Shown: positions 33,792 through 42,572 of the stretch, one piece after another
Layout of the letters: every line of letters starts with the position of its first letter
How positions within the stretch are numbered: the stretch's first letter is position 1
DNA from: JBGANR01 sp044222225
GTDB lineage: Bacteria > Actinomycetota > Actinomycetes > Mycobacteriales > Mycobacteriaceae
Assembly: GCA_044222225.1 (NCBI GenBank)
Contig: JBGANR010000015.1
Coordinates: 62,001 to 126,000, forward strand
Direction: 5' to 3'
Length of the DNA stretch: 64,000 nt
The notes under the pieces: generated by a model
Told to the model about the DNA's origin: nothing
Seen by the model: the letters and a program-made list of their open reading frames with translations, nothing else
Database searches by the model: none
Translations under genes and position numbers: made by a program

Positions 33792-34474
33792 CAGACGAGC
33801 TCGACCTGGATCGAATGCGCCATCTCGCGACTGAGTTCGAGGCCCTCGTGGCCCGGGCTGGAGAAGGCGATGGAACCGGGCCGGATGGTCACCGTGACGC
33901 GCGCGTCCGGGACGACGCCCGCCGCCCGCAGCCGGGTGATGAGGTCGACGTCCACCTGCGCGTGCTCGGAGAGGCGGCGGATGATGACCGGCAGGTCGTC
34001 GCCCTGGTCGAGATCGGCGAGCCGTATCGCAGGCTTGGCCGGGGGCAGATCCGGCGCACCGAGCTCGGAGAGGCCCGGGATCGGGTTGCCGTACGGCGAC
34101 GTCGTCGGGTTGCCGAGGACGGCGAGGATCCGCCGCTCGACGTTCTCGCTCATGACGTGCTCCCAGCGGCACGCCTCGGCGTGGACCTCCTCCCACGGCA
34201 TCCCGATGACGTCGACGAGCAGGCGCTCCGCGAGCCGGTGCTTGCGCATGACGGCGATCGCGAGGGACCGGCCCCTCGTGGTCAGCTCGAGGTGCCGATC
34301 GCCGGCGACGCGGACCAGGCCGTCGCGCTCCATGCGAGCGACCGTCTGCGACACCGTCGGACCGCTCTGCTCGAGGCGTTCGGCGATCCTCGCCCGAAGT
34401 GGGACGATGCCCTCCTCTTCGAGGTCGTAGATCGTCCGGAGATACATCTCCGTGGTGTCGACGAGATCGTTCAC
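33791..34474 (-). CDS. ideR: DtxR/IdeR family iron-dependent regulator
   Basis: 227 aa, full IdeR length. The N-terminal winged helix is MNDLVDTTEMYLRTIYDLEEE with recognition helix SGPTVSQTVARMERDGL. Metal-binding and dimerisation follow (CRWEHVMSENVERRI, with the Cys and His ligands and HAEACRWEH), then a C-terminal SH3-like domain. With Fe2+ it represses iron uptake genes and controls iron storage. The GTG start follows GAAAGGGACC. Upstream TAGGCT fits a -10. galE is translationally coupled downstream. Confidence 0.94.
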   Translation of the reverse strand: MNDLVDTTEMYLRTIYDLEEEGIVPLRARIAERLEQSGPTVSQTVARMERDGLVRVAGDRHLELTTRGRSLAIAVMRKHRLAERLLVDVIGMPWEEVHAEACRWEHVMSENVERRILAVLGNPTTSPYGNPIPGLSELGAPDLPPAKPAIRLADLDQGDDLPVIIRRLSEHAQVDVDLITRLRAAGVVPDARVTVTIRPGSIAFSSPGHEGLELSREMAHSIQVELV

Positions 34475-34500
34475 GTGGAAGGTCCCTTTCTGTCGCGGTC

Positions 34501-34506
34501 AGCCTA
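34501..34506 (-). promoter_or_regulatory. -10 hexamer of ideR
   Basis: Minus-strand TAGGCT lies 26 nt before the ideR GTG, leaving room for the RBS GAAAGGGACC. No clear -35 or iron box is seen. Confidence 0.45.
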
Positions 34507-34523
34507 CCCTGCCAGGCACAACG

Positions 34524-34541
34524 ATCCGGGGCCGTCCGGAT
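34524..34541 (-). terminator. Short hairpin after the serine hydrolase gene
   Basis: ATCCGG and CCGGAT form a 6-bp stem with a 6-nt loop in the gap between the hydrolase and ideR. It is weak. Confidence 0.3.
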
Positions 34542-34556
34542 AGTCCCGACCGCGGG

Positions 34557-35747
34557 TCAGACCGTCGAGGCGATGATCGTCTCGACGGCGAGCGTGGTGG
34601 CGGCGTCGAGCGCGTCGTCGAGCGGCGTCGGCCACGACGAGAGCTTGACGACGACGGCTCGCCGGGCGAAGTCGATGTAGACGAGCTGGCCGTGGATTCC
34701 GATGCAGCGCAGGACGCGCTTCTCGGCCGGCGGCACCCAGAACTGGTTGCGATACATGAAGCCGGGCCGGTAGGTGCCGAGCGGGGAGTCGGCGAAGGCC
34801 TGCCGGGAGTCGGGCGCGCCCGTGAGCGAGTCCTCGATCCACGACGCCGGCACGAGCGGCGCCCCGTCGGCGGTGCCGGCGCCCCCGTCGGGGGTTCCGG
34901 CGCGGCGGAGCGCCTCGCCGAAGCGTGCGAGGTCGCGAAGCGTCGCGGCGAACCCGCCGTCGTGGAGCACCGATCCGGCCTTGTCGACACCGGCGTCCAT
35001 GTCATGGCGGGCGATCCGCGACCACACGGTGCGCGAGAGCAGCTCCGGCATCCGCAGGCCCGCGGCGCGCTCGCACACCCAGCCGAGGGCGTCGGTCTCA
35101 CAGGAGCGGTAGTCGAACCAGCCGCCGTGATCCCGGGTCGCCCGCAGATGGGGCAGGTAGCCGTAGAGCGTGCTCGGCACCCAGTCGTCGATGCGCGGCG
35201 TCCACCCCATCGCCTGGTCGAGCTGTCGCACCTCGGCGTGCGGGTCGAGGTACTCCTCGGAGAACCGGATGCCCGAGCGCATGTCGAGCAGGTGGCGGAC
35301 CGTCGCCCCGGCGTAGCCGGACGTCGCGAACTCGGGGACGTAGGCGGTGACGAGGGCCTCGGTGTCGAGCAGACCGGCCGCGACGAGGTTCGCGGCGACG
35401 GAACTGACGATCGACTTGCTGACCGAATACAGCATGTGCGTCCGGTCGGCCTCGAGGTCGCCGGGATAGCTCTCGTAGCGGACGACGCCGTCGGCGAGCA
35501 CGAGGAAGCCGTCGGTGTAAGACGCGTCGAGCACGGCCGCCGCCGTCGTCGGCGTGCCGTCACGCAGGGTGAGCGGCACGGCGTCGAGGTCGAGCCGAGG
35601 GCCCTCGGGGAGAGCGAGCGGCGCGTCGCCGGCGGCGACGCGGGCCGTCGGGACGACCTCCCGCATCCGGCCGATCGTGTACCGGTTGTACGGGCCGGTC
35701 TGCCAGGTCTCGAGAGAGACGGGCGTCGAGGCCTCGGTGGGGGTCAT
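34557..35747 (-). CDS. Serine hydrolase, beta-lactamase/EstB-like
   Basis: 396 aa. The SxxK catalytic motif is in LYSVSKSIVSSVAANLV, with a downstream YRSCETDALGWV (Tyr motif region) and conserved DMRSGIRFSEEYLDP, as in class C beta-lactamase-like (PF00144) esterases and peptidases. No signal peptide is visible, so the protein is probably cytoplasmic and not a secreted beta-lactamase. The substrate is unknown. The ATG follows GAAAGAGCG. It reads toward ideR but is likely a separate unit. Confidence 0.82.
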   Translation of the reverse strand: MTPTEASTPVSLETWQTGPYNRYTIGRMREVVPTARVAAGDAPLALPEGPRLDLDAVPLTLRDGTPTTAAAVLDASYTDGFLVLADGVVRYESYPGDLEADRTHMLYSVSKSIVSSVAANLVAAGLLDTEALVTAYVPEFATSGYAGATVRHLLDMRSGIRFSEEYLDPHAEVRQLDQAMGWTPRIDDWVPSTLYGYLPHLRATRDHGGWFDYRSCETDALGWVCERAAGLRMPELLSRTVWSRIARHDMDAGVDKAGSVLHDGGFAATLRDLARFGEALRRAGTPDGGAGTADGAPLVPASWIEDSLTGAPDSRQAFADSPLGTYRPGFMYRNQFWVPPAEKRVLRCIGIHGQLVYIDFARRAVVVKLSSWPTPLDDALDAATTLAVETIIASTV

Positions 35748-35835
35748 CGATCGCTCTTTCGTTCGTCGGTCGGTGGTCGGGTCGGTTCAACGATGCGGTT
35801 CCGGGAGCCGGACGTCAAAGTACCGCGCGGGCGGC

Positions 35836-35841
35836 TAGCGT
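35836..35841 (+). promoter_or_regulatory. -10 hexamer of leaderless acuC-pat transcript
   Basis: TAGCGT is followed by 7 nt and the ATG at 35849. Confidence 0.5.
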
Positions 35842-35848
35842 TCGACGG

Positions 35849-37078
35849 ATGGTCACCGAGGCGGATGGGGCACTCGTCGTCTGGAGCGACGACTACCTCG
35901 ACTACAACCAACTGACATCGCACCCGATGAACCCGCTGCGACTGACGTTGACGATGCAGCTCGCGGGGGAGCTCGGCGTCCTGCCGGAGGGGTCGATCGT
36001 TCCCCCGGAGGACCTCGCCGACGCCGCGTTGCACGTCGCGCACTCGCCGCGTTACATCGCGGCGGTCGCGTCGGCCTACGGCGAGGCGGACCCGTTGACG
36101 CGCGCCGTCAACGAACGGGTCTACGGACTCGGCACGGACGACAATCCGCTGTTCCCACGGATGCACGAGATCGCGAAGGTGATGGTCGGCGGCACCCTGA
36201 CGGCGGCCCGCGCGATCGCCGAGGGCCGCACCCGGCGTGCCGTCAACATCTCCGGCGGCATGCACCACGCGATGAAGGGCCACGCCGCCGGCTTCTGCAT
36301 CTACAACGACTGCGTCGTCGCCATCGACCATCTGCTGGCGCGCGGCTTCGACCGCATCGCCTACATCGACGTCGACGCCCACCACGGGGACGGCGTGCAG
36401 CGCGCCTTCGCACATGATCCGCGCGTCATGACCGTCTCGATCCATCAGCACCCGCGCACGCTCTGGCCGAACACCGGCTACCCGTCCGAGGTGGGCGACG
36501 AGGCCGCCGCGGGGACGTCGGTCAACATCCCGCTGCCGCCGCGGGCCGGCGACGAGCACTGGCTGCGGGCCTTCCACGCGGTCGTCCCGGGTGTCATCGG
36601 CTCCTTCAAGCCGCAGATCATCATCAGTCAGTGCGGCGCCGACAGCCACTTCCAGGATCCGATGGCCGACCTGGCGGTCTCCGTCGACGGCCAGCGCGCC
36701 GCGATGATCGCGATGCGCCAGCTCGCGGACCGGTACAGCGACGGCCGCTGGCTCGCCGTCGGCGGCGGCGGCTACGGCCTGGTCCGGATCGTGCCGCGCT
36801 CGTGGACGCATCTGCTGGCCGTCGCGTCGGGCGTCGACCTGGCCCCGGACACCCCGACGCCGCCGGGCTGGCGGGAGACCGCCCAGGGGCTGCTCCACGA
36901 GGAGGATCCGGTGCCCCTGACGATGTCCGACGGCGGCGACGCGCGTTTCGTCCCATGGGACGGCGGCGGCAGCGAGGACGCCGACGCGCTGCTGGTCGCG
37001 ACCGACGCCGGTATCGTTTCGGCACGACGCGCGCTGTATCCGCTGCACGGACTCGACCCGGAGGATCCCCGTGACTGA
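35849..37078 (+). CDS. acuC: AcuC-type (class I HDAC-like) deacetylase
   Basis: 409 aa. It has HDAC-fold motifs: NISGGMHHAMKGHAAGFCIYND (tandem His), the metal site IDVDAHHGDGVQRAF, and later ISQCGADSHFQDPMADL and GGGGYGLVRI with the transition-state Tyr. Such proteins remove acetyl groups from lysine; Bacillus AcuC deacetylates acetyl-CoA synthetase. The next gene, overlapping by 8 nt, encodes a putative protein acetyltransferase, which strongly suggests a common regulatory role. It starts leaderless at 35849. Confidence 0.9.
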   Translation: MVTEADGALVVWSDDYLDYNQLTSHPMNPLRLTLTMQLAGELGVLPEGSIVPPEDLADAALHVAHSPRYIAAVASAYGEADPLTRAVNERVYGLGTDDNPLFPRMHEIAKVMVGGTLTAARAIAEGRTRRAVNISGGMHHAMKGHAAGFCIYNDCVVAIDHLLARGFDRIAYIDVDAHHGDGVQRAFAHDPRVMTVSIHQHPRTLWPNTGYPSEVGDEAAAGTSVNIPLPPRAGDEHWLRAFHAVVPGVIGSFKPQIIISQCGADSHFQDPMADLAVSVDGQRAAMIAMRQLADRYSDGRWLAVGGGGYGLVRIVPRSWTHLLAVASGVDLAPDTPTPPGWRETAQGLLHEEDPVPLTMSDGGDARFVPWDGGGSEDADALLVATDAGIVSARRALYPLHGLDPEDPRD

Positions 37079-39731
37079 CCGCCCCGCGCCCGGGCCCCGC
37101 GGGCCCCGGGATTTCCCTCCCCACTGGCAGGCGGACGTGCTCGCCTCCGACGGCGGTGTCGTGCACCTGCGGCCGATCGTCCCCGACGACGCGGACGCCG
37201 TGCTCGCCTTCCACGAAGGTCTGTCGGAACGGACGCGGTACCTGCGCTATTTCGGTCCGCAGCCGACGCTCTCACCGCGGATCCTCGCGCGGACGACGAC
37301 CGTCGACCACTACGAGCGGGTGGCGCTCGTCGCCTGGCTTGGCCACAAGATCATCGGGATGGGCCTGTACGAGTCGCTCGCCGACGACGGCCGGCCGCAC
37401 GCCGCCGAGGTCGCCTTCGTCATCGCCGACGAGCACCAGGGACGCGGCCTCGGCCCGATCCTGCTCGAGCACCTCGCCGGCGCCGCCGCGGAGTGCGGCT
37501 TCCACGAGTTCGAGGCCGACATCATGGCCGAGAACCGGGCGATGATCACCGTCTTCCGCAGCGCGGGCTACCAGGTCTCGCGCAGCTACGACGGCGCGAC
37601 CGTGCACGTCGAGTTCACCATCGACCCGTCGGATGCGCTGCTCGCCGTCCGCAACGCCCGCGAGCGCGCCTCCGAGGCCCGCAGCGTGCAGAACCTGCTC
37701 ACGCCGACGTCGGTGGCGGTGATCGGCGCGTCGCCGGATCCGCGCAAGGTCGGCAACGCTGTGCTGGCCGCCATTCTGCGATCGGGATTCACCGGTCCGG
37801 TGTTCCCCGTCCACCCGACCTGCCGTTCGGTGCGCGGCGTCCGTGCCTATCCGACGCTCGGCGACGTCCCCGACGACGTCGACATGGCCGTCGTCGCCGT
37901 ACCGGCCGAGAACTTCGACGCCGTCCTCGACGACTGCCTCGAGAAGCGTGTCAAGTCGATGGTCGTGCTCACCTCGGGCTTCGGTGAGACCGGCGCGTCG
38001 GGGATGCGGGTGGAACGCCGGATGGCCGAGGCCGTGCGGGCGCACGGCATGCGGATGGTCGGGCCGAACGCGCTCGGCGTCATCAACATGACCGACGGCG
38101 TCCGCCTCAACGCCACGCTGGCCGACGTCGTGCCGCCGCCGGGGAACGCGGCGTTCTTCTGCCAGTCCGGCTCGCTCGGCATCGCGATCCTCGCCGCCGC
38201 CGCCCGCCGCGGCATCGGGCTCTCCACCTTCATCTCCGCGGGCAACCGCGCCGACGTGTCGGGCAACGACTCACTGCAGTTCTGGGACACCGACCCGGAC
38301 ACCGAGGTGATCCTGCTGTACCTGGAGACCTTCGGCAACGCGCGCAAGTTCGCGCGTCTGGCCCGGCGGGTGAGCCGGCAGAAGCCGATCGTCGCGGTGA
38401 AGAGCGGCCATCACGAGTCGTCCTCGGGGGTCGGCGACGACGTCTTCCGCGCGCTGTTCGCGCAGTCGGGCGTCATCCAGGTCGAGACCATCTCCGAACT
38501 CTTCGACGTCGCGTCGCTGCTCAGCTACCAGCCGCTGCCCGCGGGCGATCGAGTCGCGATCATCGCCAACTCGACGGCCGTGTCGCTGCTGGCCGTCGAC
38601 GCCGGACGTCGTGCCGGGCTGCGGGTGGCCGATCCCACCGACCTCGGCGCCGCGGCCGAGCCGGCGGATTTCACCGCCGCGATCAGGGAAGCGATGGCCT
38701 CGCCGGACGTCGACGCCGTCATCACCGTGTTCGTCCCGCCCATCGCCCTGTCTCCGACGGACTTCGCGGACGCGATCCTCGCCGGTGCGGCCGGTGGCAC
38801 CAAGCCCATCGTCGCGACCTTCCTCGGCGCGGAGGGCGTCATCGAGGAGCTGTCGGTGTTCGACGAGGCCGGCCGCCGCATGCGCGGATCGGTGCCCGCC
38901 TATCCGGAGCCGGGAAGCGCGGCGCTGGCGCTCGCCCGCGCCTGGGCCTACAGCTCGTGGCGGGCGCGTCCGCAGTCGCCGGTGGTCCGGCCGGCGGGCG
39001 TCGACGTCGACGGCGCGCGCACCCTGGTGCGGCAGTGGCTGGAGGAGGGCGGCGGCGCCATGACCGAGCTCTCCGACCTGCAGTCGGCGCTGCTGCTCTC
39101 GCTCTACGGCATCCACGTGACGCCGTTCTCCGAAGTGTCGGACGCCGATCAGGCCGTCGCGGCGGCCGACCGCTACGGCTACCCGGTGGCGGTCAAGGCG
39201 ATGGGACGGGACTGGCGGCATCGCGCCGACCGCTCCAACGTCCGGCTCGACGTCGTCGACGCCGCGGGGGTGCGCCTGGCCTACGAGGCGCTCGTCAAGC
39301 TCACGGGAGAACCGGTCGTGCAGGTGCAGCAGATGGCGGCCAAGGGGATCGACTGCCGGGTGTCGGCTCACAGTGACACCGCCGTCGGCGGGCTCATGGC
39401 GTTCGGGCTCGGCGGCGTCGCGGGCGAGATGCTCGGCGACCGGAGTTACCAGGTGCTGCCGGTGAGCGACGCCGACGCCGACGCGCTCGTCGACGCGTCC
39501 CGCTCGGCGCGGCTGTTGAAGGGATATCGGGGCGTCGGGCCCGTCGACCGAGACGCGTTGCGCGACCTCATCGTGCGCGTCTCGACGATGGCCGACGACA
39601 TCCCCGAGATCCACGCGCTCATCTGCGACCCCGTCCTCTCCAGCGTCGACGGCGCCGCCATCACGTCCACCAGTGTGACGATCGGGCAGGTCGCCACAGC
39701 GCTCGACGCGGGGCCCCGCAGACTGCGGTGA
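37071..39731 (+). CDS. GNAT / acyl-CoA synthetase-like protein acetyltransferase (Pat type II)
   Basis: 886 aa. The N-terminal ~180 residues form a GNAT domain (DADAVLAFHEGLSERTRYLRYF; acetyl-CoA loop DEHQGRGLGPILLEHLA). There follow a CoA-binding Rossmann domain (VAVIGASPDPRKVGNAVLAAIL), a ligase-like domain and an ATP-grasp domain (SLYGIHVTPFSEV; GYPVAVKAMGRD). In active ADP-forming synthetases a conserved SHTGAL-type block carries the phosphorylated His; here the region reads KSGHHESSSGVGDDVF, with that block not evident, so the synthetase part is probably regulatory. GNAT placed N-terminally is the type II order of Streptomyces-like Pat enzymes; E. coli PatZ has the reverse. It acetylates proteins such as acetyl-CoA synthetase. 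Confidence 0.85.
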   Translation: MTDRPAPGPRGPRDFPPHWQADVLASDGGVVHLRPIVPDDADAVLAFHEGLSERTRYLRYFGPQPTLSPRILARTTTVDHYERVALVAWLGHKIIGMGLYESLADDGRPHAAEVAFVIADEHQGRGLGPILLEHLAGAAAECGFHEFEADIMAENRAMITVFRSAGYQVSRSYDGATVHVEFTIDPSDALLAVRNARERASEARSVQNLLTPTSVAVIGASPDPRKVGNAVLAAILRSGFTGPVFPVHPTCRSVRGVRAYPTLGDVPDDVDMAVVAVPAENFDAVLDDCLEKRVKSMVVLTSGFGETGASGMRVERRMAEAVRAHGMRMVGPNALGVINMTDGVRLNATLADVVPPPGNAAFFCQSGSLGIAILAAAARRGIGLSTFISAGNRADVSGNDSLQFWDTDPDTEVILLYLETFGNARKFARLARRVSRQKPIVAVKSGHHESSSGVGDDVFRALFAQSGVIQVETISELFDVASLLSYQPLPAGDRVAIIANSTAVSLLAVDAGRRAGLRVADPTDLGAAAEPADFTAAIREAMASPDVDAVITVFVPPIALSPTDFADAILAGAAGGTKPIVATFLGAEGVIEELSVFDEAGRRMRGSVPAYPEPGSAALALARAWAYSSWRARPQSPVVRPAGVDVDGARTLVRQWLEEGGGAMTELSDLQSALLLSLYGIHVTPFSEVSDADQAVAAADRYGYPVAVKAMGRDWRHRADRSNVRLDVVDAAGVRLAYEALVKLTGEPVVQVQQMAAKGIDCRVSAHSDTAVGGLMAFGLGGVAGEMLGDRSYQVLPVSDADADALVDASRSARLLKGYRGVGPVDRDALRDLIVRVSTMADDIPEIHALICDPVLSSVDGAAITSTSVTIGQVATALDAGPRRLR

Positions 39732-39790
39732 GCGGGACCGGTCTCGGCCTTCTCGCTCACGCTGTTCAGCGTCGTGGGCCCCGCGTCGAG
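39702..39790. repeat. Nested long inverted repeats at the pat 3' end
   Basis: CTCGACGCGGGGCCC (39702-39716, within pat) is perfectly repeated in inverted form at 39776-39790. Inside lies GTGAGCGGGA (39728-39737) against TCTCGCTCAC (39751-39760), 9 of 10 paired. RNA from either strand could fold into a large branched hairpin covering the pat stop. Confidence 0.7.
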
Positions 39791-39797
39791 GCGGGAT

Positions 39798-39842
39798 GTC
39801 ACCGCGGCGCGCGACTCTCCCCGGGTCGCGGCCGCCGGTGAC
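39798..39842. terminator. Terminator hairpin between pat and sigB
   Basis: GTCACCG...GCGAC (39798-39815) pairs with GTCGC...CGGTGAC (39825-39842) around a 9-nt loop, with a small internal mismatch. It lies between the convergent pat and sigB stops. Confidence 0.6.
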
Positions 39843-39853
39843 GGCGGAAGGGA

Positions 39854-40831
39854 TCAGCTGGCGTAGGCGCGCAGCCGGTCGGCGCGCTCGCCGTGACGGA
39901 GCTTGGACATGACCTCACGCTCGATCTGCCGCACCCGCTCGCGGGACAGTCCGAAGAGCCGTCCGATCTGATCGAGGGTGCGCGGCTGTCCGTCGTCGAG
40001 GCCGAAACGCAGCCGGATGACCTGCTGCTCGCGCTCGTCCAGCGTGGCGAGGACACTGCGGACGTCCCGGTGCATGAGCCCGGCGATGACCGTGTTCTCG
40101 GCGCTGGTGGCCTCGGCGTCCTCGATGAAGTCGCCGAGCGGCGCCTCCTCGTCGGAGCCGACCGGCATGTCCAGGCTCACCGGGTCGCGGCTGTGATCGA
40201 GCAGATCATGGATCTTCTCGGCCGGGATCCCGGACTCGGCGGCGAGCTCGTCATCGGTCGCCTCGCGGCCGAGCTGCTGATGCAGCTCCCGCTTGATGCG
40301 GGCGAGCTTGTTGACCTGCTCCACGAGGTGGACGGGGAGGCGGATGGTGCGGCTCTGATCGGCCATGCCGCGGGTGATCGCCTGCCGGATCCACCACGTC
40401 GCGTAGGTGGAGAACTTGAAGCCCTTGGCGTAGTCGAACTTCTCCATCGCCCGGATGAGTCCGAGGTTGCCCTCCTGGATGAGGTCCAGAAGCGGCATGC
40501 CGCGGCCCGTGTAGCGCTTGGCGAGCGAGACGACCAGTCGGAGGTTCGCCTCGAGGAGGTGGGTGCGGGCGAGTTCGCCCTCGCGGACGATCTGCTGCAG
40601 ATCGCGGCGGCGCGTCGGGGCGATGCGCTTGGCCGTCGCGAGGACGTGCCGAGCGTAGAGGCCGGCCTCGATCTGCTTGGCGAGGTCGACCTCTTGTTCG
40701 GCGGTGAGGAGAGCGGTGCGTCCGATGCCGTTGAGATAGACGCGAACGAGGTCCGCGGCGGGGCTCTGGGCGTCGAGATCGGCCTCGGTCATCACACCGC
40801 GGGTGCTGATGGAAACGTGCGCGCTCGTCAT
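39854..40831 (-). CDS. sigB: RNA polymerase sigma factor SigB
   Basis: 325 aa, primary-like (group 2) sigma factor. Region 1.2 DLVRVYLNGIGRTALLTAEQE, region 2 LRLVVSLAKRYTGRGMPLLDLIQEGNLGLI and YATWWIRQAITR, and region 4.2 LSRERVRQIEREVMSKLRH. It lacks the long region 1.1 of SigA and serves general stress transcription. ATG 40831 follows GGGAGACC. Upstream is a SigE/SigH-type promoter, matching the known regulation of mycobacterial sigB. It is convergent with pat. Confidence 0.94.
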   Translation of the reverse strand: MTSAHVSISTRGVMTEADLDAQSPAADLVRVYLNGIGRTALLTAEQEVDLAKQIEAGLYARHVLATAKRIAPTRRRDLQQIVREGELARTHLLEANLRLVVSLAKRYTGRGMPLLDLIQEGNLGLIRAMEKFDYAKGFKFSTYATWWIRQAITRGMADQSRTIRLPVHLVEQVNKLARIKRELHQQLGREATDDELAAESGIPAEKIHDLLDHSRDPVSLDMPVGSDEEAPLGDFIEDAEATSAENTVIAGLMHRDVRSVLATLDEREQQVIRLRFGLDDGQPRTLDQIGRLFGLSRERVRQIEREVMSKLRHGERADRLRAYAS

Positions 40832-40871
40832 GGAAATGGTCTCCCTCGTTCGGCAACCTGTTATGACGTCC

Positions 40872-40898
40872 AACGGGGTGCGAGCGGGGAAAGTTCCC
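40872..40898 (-). promoter_or_regulatory. SigE/SigH-type promoter of sigB
   Basis: Minus strand: GGGAAC, 17-nt spacer, CGTT, the ECF consensus recognised by SigE/SigH in mycobacteria. It lies about 40 nt before the sigB ATG, leaving a short leader. Confidence 0.75.
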
Positions 40899-41051
40899 GG
40901 AGTTGCCGACACGGTATCGCTCTGACCAGGGCTTTTGTGATCGCCGACCTGAGAGGTTGATAAGAGTTCGCGCTGCCTCGCGGATCGTGGAACTCGCCTG
41001 CGGACGGGTTGGGGGACCCGCCGGTCAGGTGTCCGGGAGCAGAGGTGCCGG

Positions 41052-42572
41052 TCAGGCGGGCAGGAGCAGGCCGTGGCGGACGAGGCCGGCGAGCAGGGCG
41101 ACGGCGGCGTCCGGGTCGATCGTCTCGCCGGTGAGGTCGGCGAGGAGGTCCACGACCGCGCCTGCGGGCAGGTCAGCGGAGTGCAGGCCGGCGAGCAGTG
41201 CGGAGCCGGTGTCGTCGATCTCGTGGTGGAAGCGTGGTGTGGCGGTGTGGTGGATGCGGGTGGTCAGCGGACGCCAGCCGTCGGCGGCCGGGGTGGCGAG
41301 GCGTTCGAGTACCGCGGCGTCGGCGAGCCGGAGCCGCTGGGTGAGGACGTCGTGCTCGCGCAGCCACGCCACGCGGTCGAGGTAGCGCTGCGCGGCGTCG
41401 CCGAGCGGTTCGTCGCCGGGTTGCATCGGGGGCAGATCCTCGGCGACGACGTCCGACGGTGCGTCCGTCGCCCGCAGGAAGATGAAACCGAAGCCGACGC
41501 CGGCCACATCGGCTGCGGCGAGGTGATCGAGCCAGTGTTCGGCGAGCTCGTCGGCAGCCTGGCCGGTCGCGCCGCCGTCGGCGACCCACGTGTGCACGTA
41601 GTGCGCCGGATCCGCGGCGTCGAGCTGGACGATCCACGCGTCGACGCCGTGGTCGGGCAGCCAGCTCGCGACGCGGGCGGGCCAGTCGCCGTCGCCGGTG
41701 ATGATCCAGGAGCCGAGCATCGTCGCGCCGCCGCCGACGGCGAGATGTGTGCGGGCATCGCGGACCATGAGGGCCGTCGCGCCGTCGAGGTCGAGCCCGG
41801 AGTCCCGGTAGGTGTGCGTGACGCTCGGCGGCCCGACGACGAACGGCGGGTTCGTCACGATGTGATCGAACGTCTCGCCGGCGACGGGGCCGTACCAGGG
41901 GCCGCGCCGCAGTTCGGCTTCGGCCGACACATCGTTGACGGCGAAGGTCAGTGCCGCCATCTGGACGGCGCGCTCGGTGACGTCGGTCGCGACGACGGAC
42001 CCCGCGCCGCGGCGCAGCGCGGTGAGGGCGGCGACGCCGCAGCCGGTGCCGATGTCGAGCACCCGAGAGCCGGCGGCGAACGCCGACGGCATCGCACGCA
42101 GCAACGACAGCGAGGCGCGTCCGACGCCGAGGACGTGGTCGGCCGCGGTCTCGCCGTCGTCGTTGCGATCGGCGACGGCCAGCCCCGGATCGGTTCCGTC
42201 CATCGATCGCGGCGTGTCGTCCGGGATCGGGCGGATGTCGAGCGTCGCACGGACGCGTCCGCAACTGCCGGCGAGGACACCGGCGTCGACGAGACCCGTC
42301 ACGTCGCCGACGGCGGGCGCGAGATCGTCGGCGACGACGCGACGGCCGAACACGAACGCGTCGACGGCGGTCGCCAGAGCGGGATCGTCGCGCAACGCGC
42401 GGAGCGTCGAGATCCGATCGCCGCGGCCGAGTGCGGCATAGCCGGCGGGACCGAGCGCGCCGCGCAGTCCGGCCGACGTGTAGCGGGCGTCGCGCAGCGC
42501 GGCGCCGAGCGCGGCGGCTGCGGAAGGAGTCAGGGAGGACGGCGCGCCGGAGGCCGTCGCGGGCTCGATCAT
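41052..42572 (-). CDS. SAM-dependent methyltransferase (N6-adenine/PrmC-like)
   Basis: 506 aa. The Rossmann methyltransferase core has motif I SRVLDIGTGCGVAALTAL and the catalytic NPPF motif DHIVTNPPFVVGPP, typical of enzymes methylating an amide or adenine N. An N-terminal domain (about 1-140) precedes it and a ~180-residue C-terminal domain with winged-helix-like composition follows. The substrate (rRNA, DNA or protein) cannot be told from sequence. The ATG at 42572 overlaps the stop of the DUF3099 gene (ATGA), so the two are co-translated. Confidence 0.82.
   Translation of the reverse strand: MIEPATASGAPSSLTPSAAAALGAALRDARYTSAGLRGALGPAGYAALGRGDRISTLRALRDDPALATAVDAFVFGRRVVADDLAPAVGDVTGLVDAGVLAGSCGRVRATLDIRPIPDDTPRSMDGTDPGLAVADRNDDGETAADHVLGVGRASLSLLRAMPSAFAAGSRVLDIGTGCGVAALTALRRGAGSVVATDVTERAVQMAALTFAVNDVSAEAELRRGPWYGPVAGETFDHIVTNPPFVVGPPSVTHTYRDSGLDLDGATALMVRDARTHLAVGGGATMLGSWIITGDGDWPARVASWLPDHGVDAWIVQLDAADPAHYVHTWVADGGATGQAADELAEHWLDHLAAADVAGVGFGFIFLRATDAPSDVVAEDLPPMQPGDEPLGDAAQRYLDRVAWLREHDVLTQRLRLADAAVLERLATPAADGWRPLTTRIHHTATPRFHHEIDDTGSALLAGLHSADLPAGAVVDLLADLTGETIDPDAAVALLAGLVRHGLLLPA

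Noticed and set aside
34501..34560. IdeR self-binding iron box
   Set aside because: No 19-bp iron-box match is visible near the ideR promoter, only a TAGGCT hexamer and a short hairpin.
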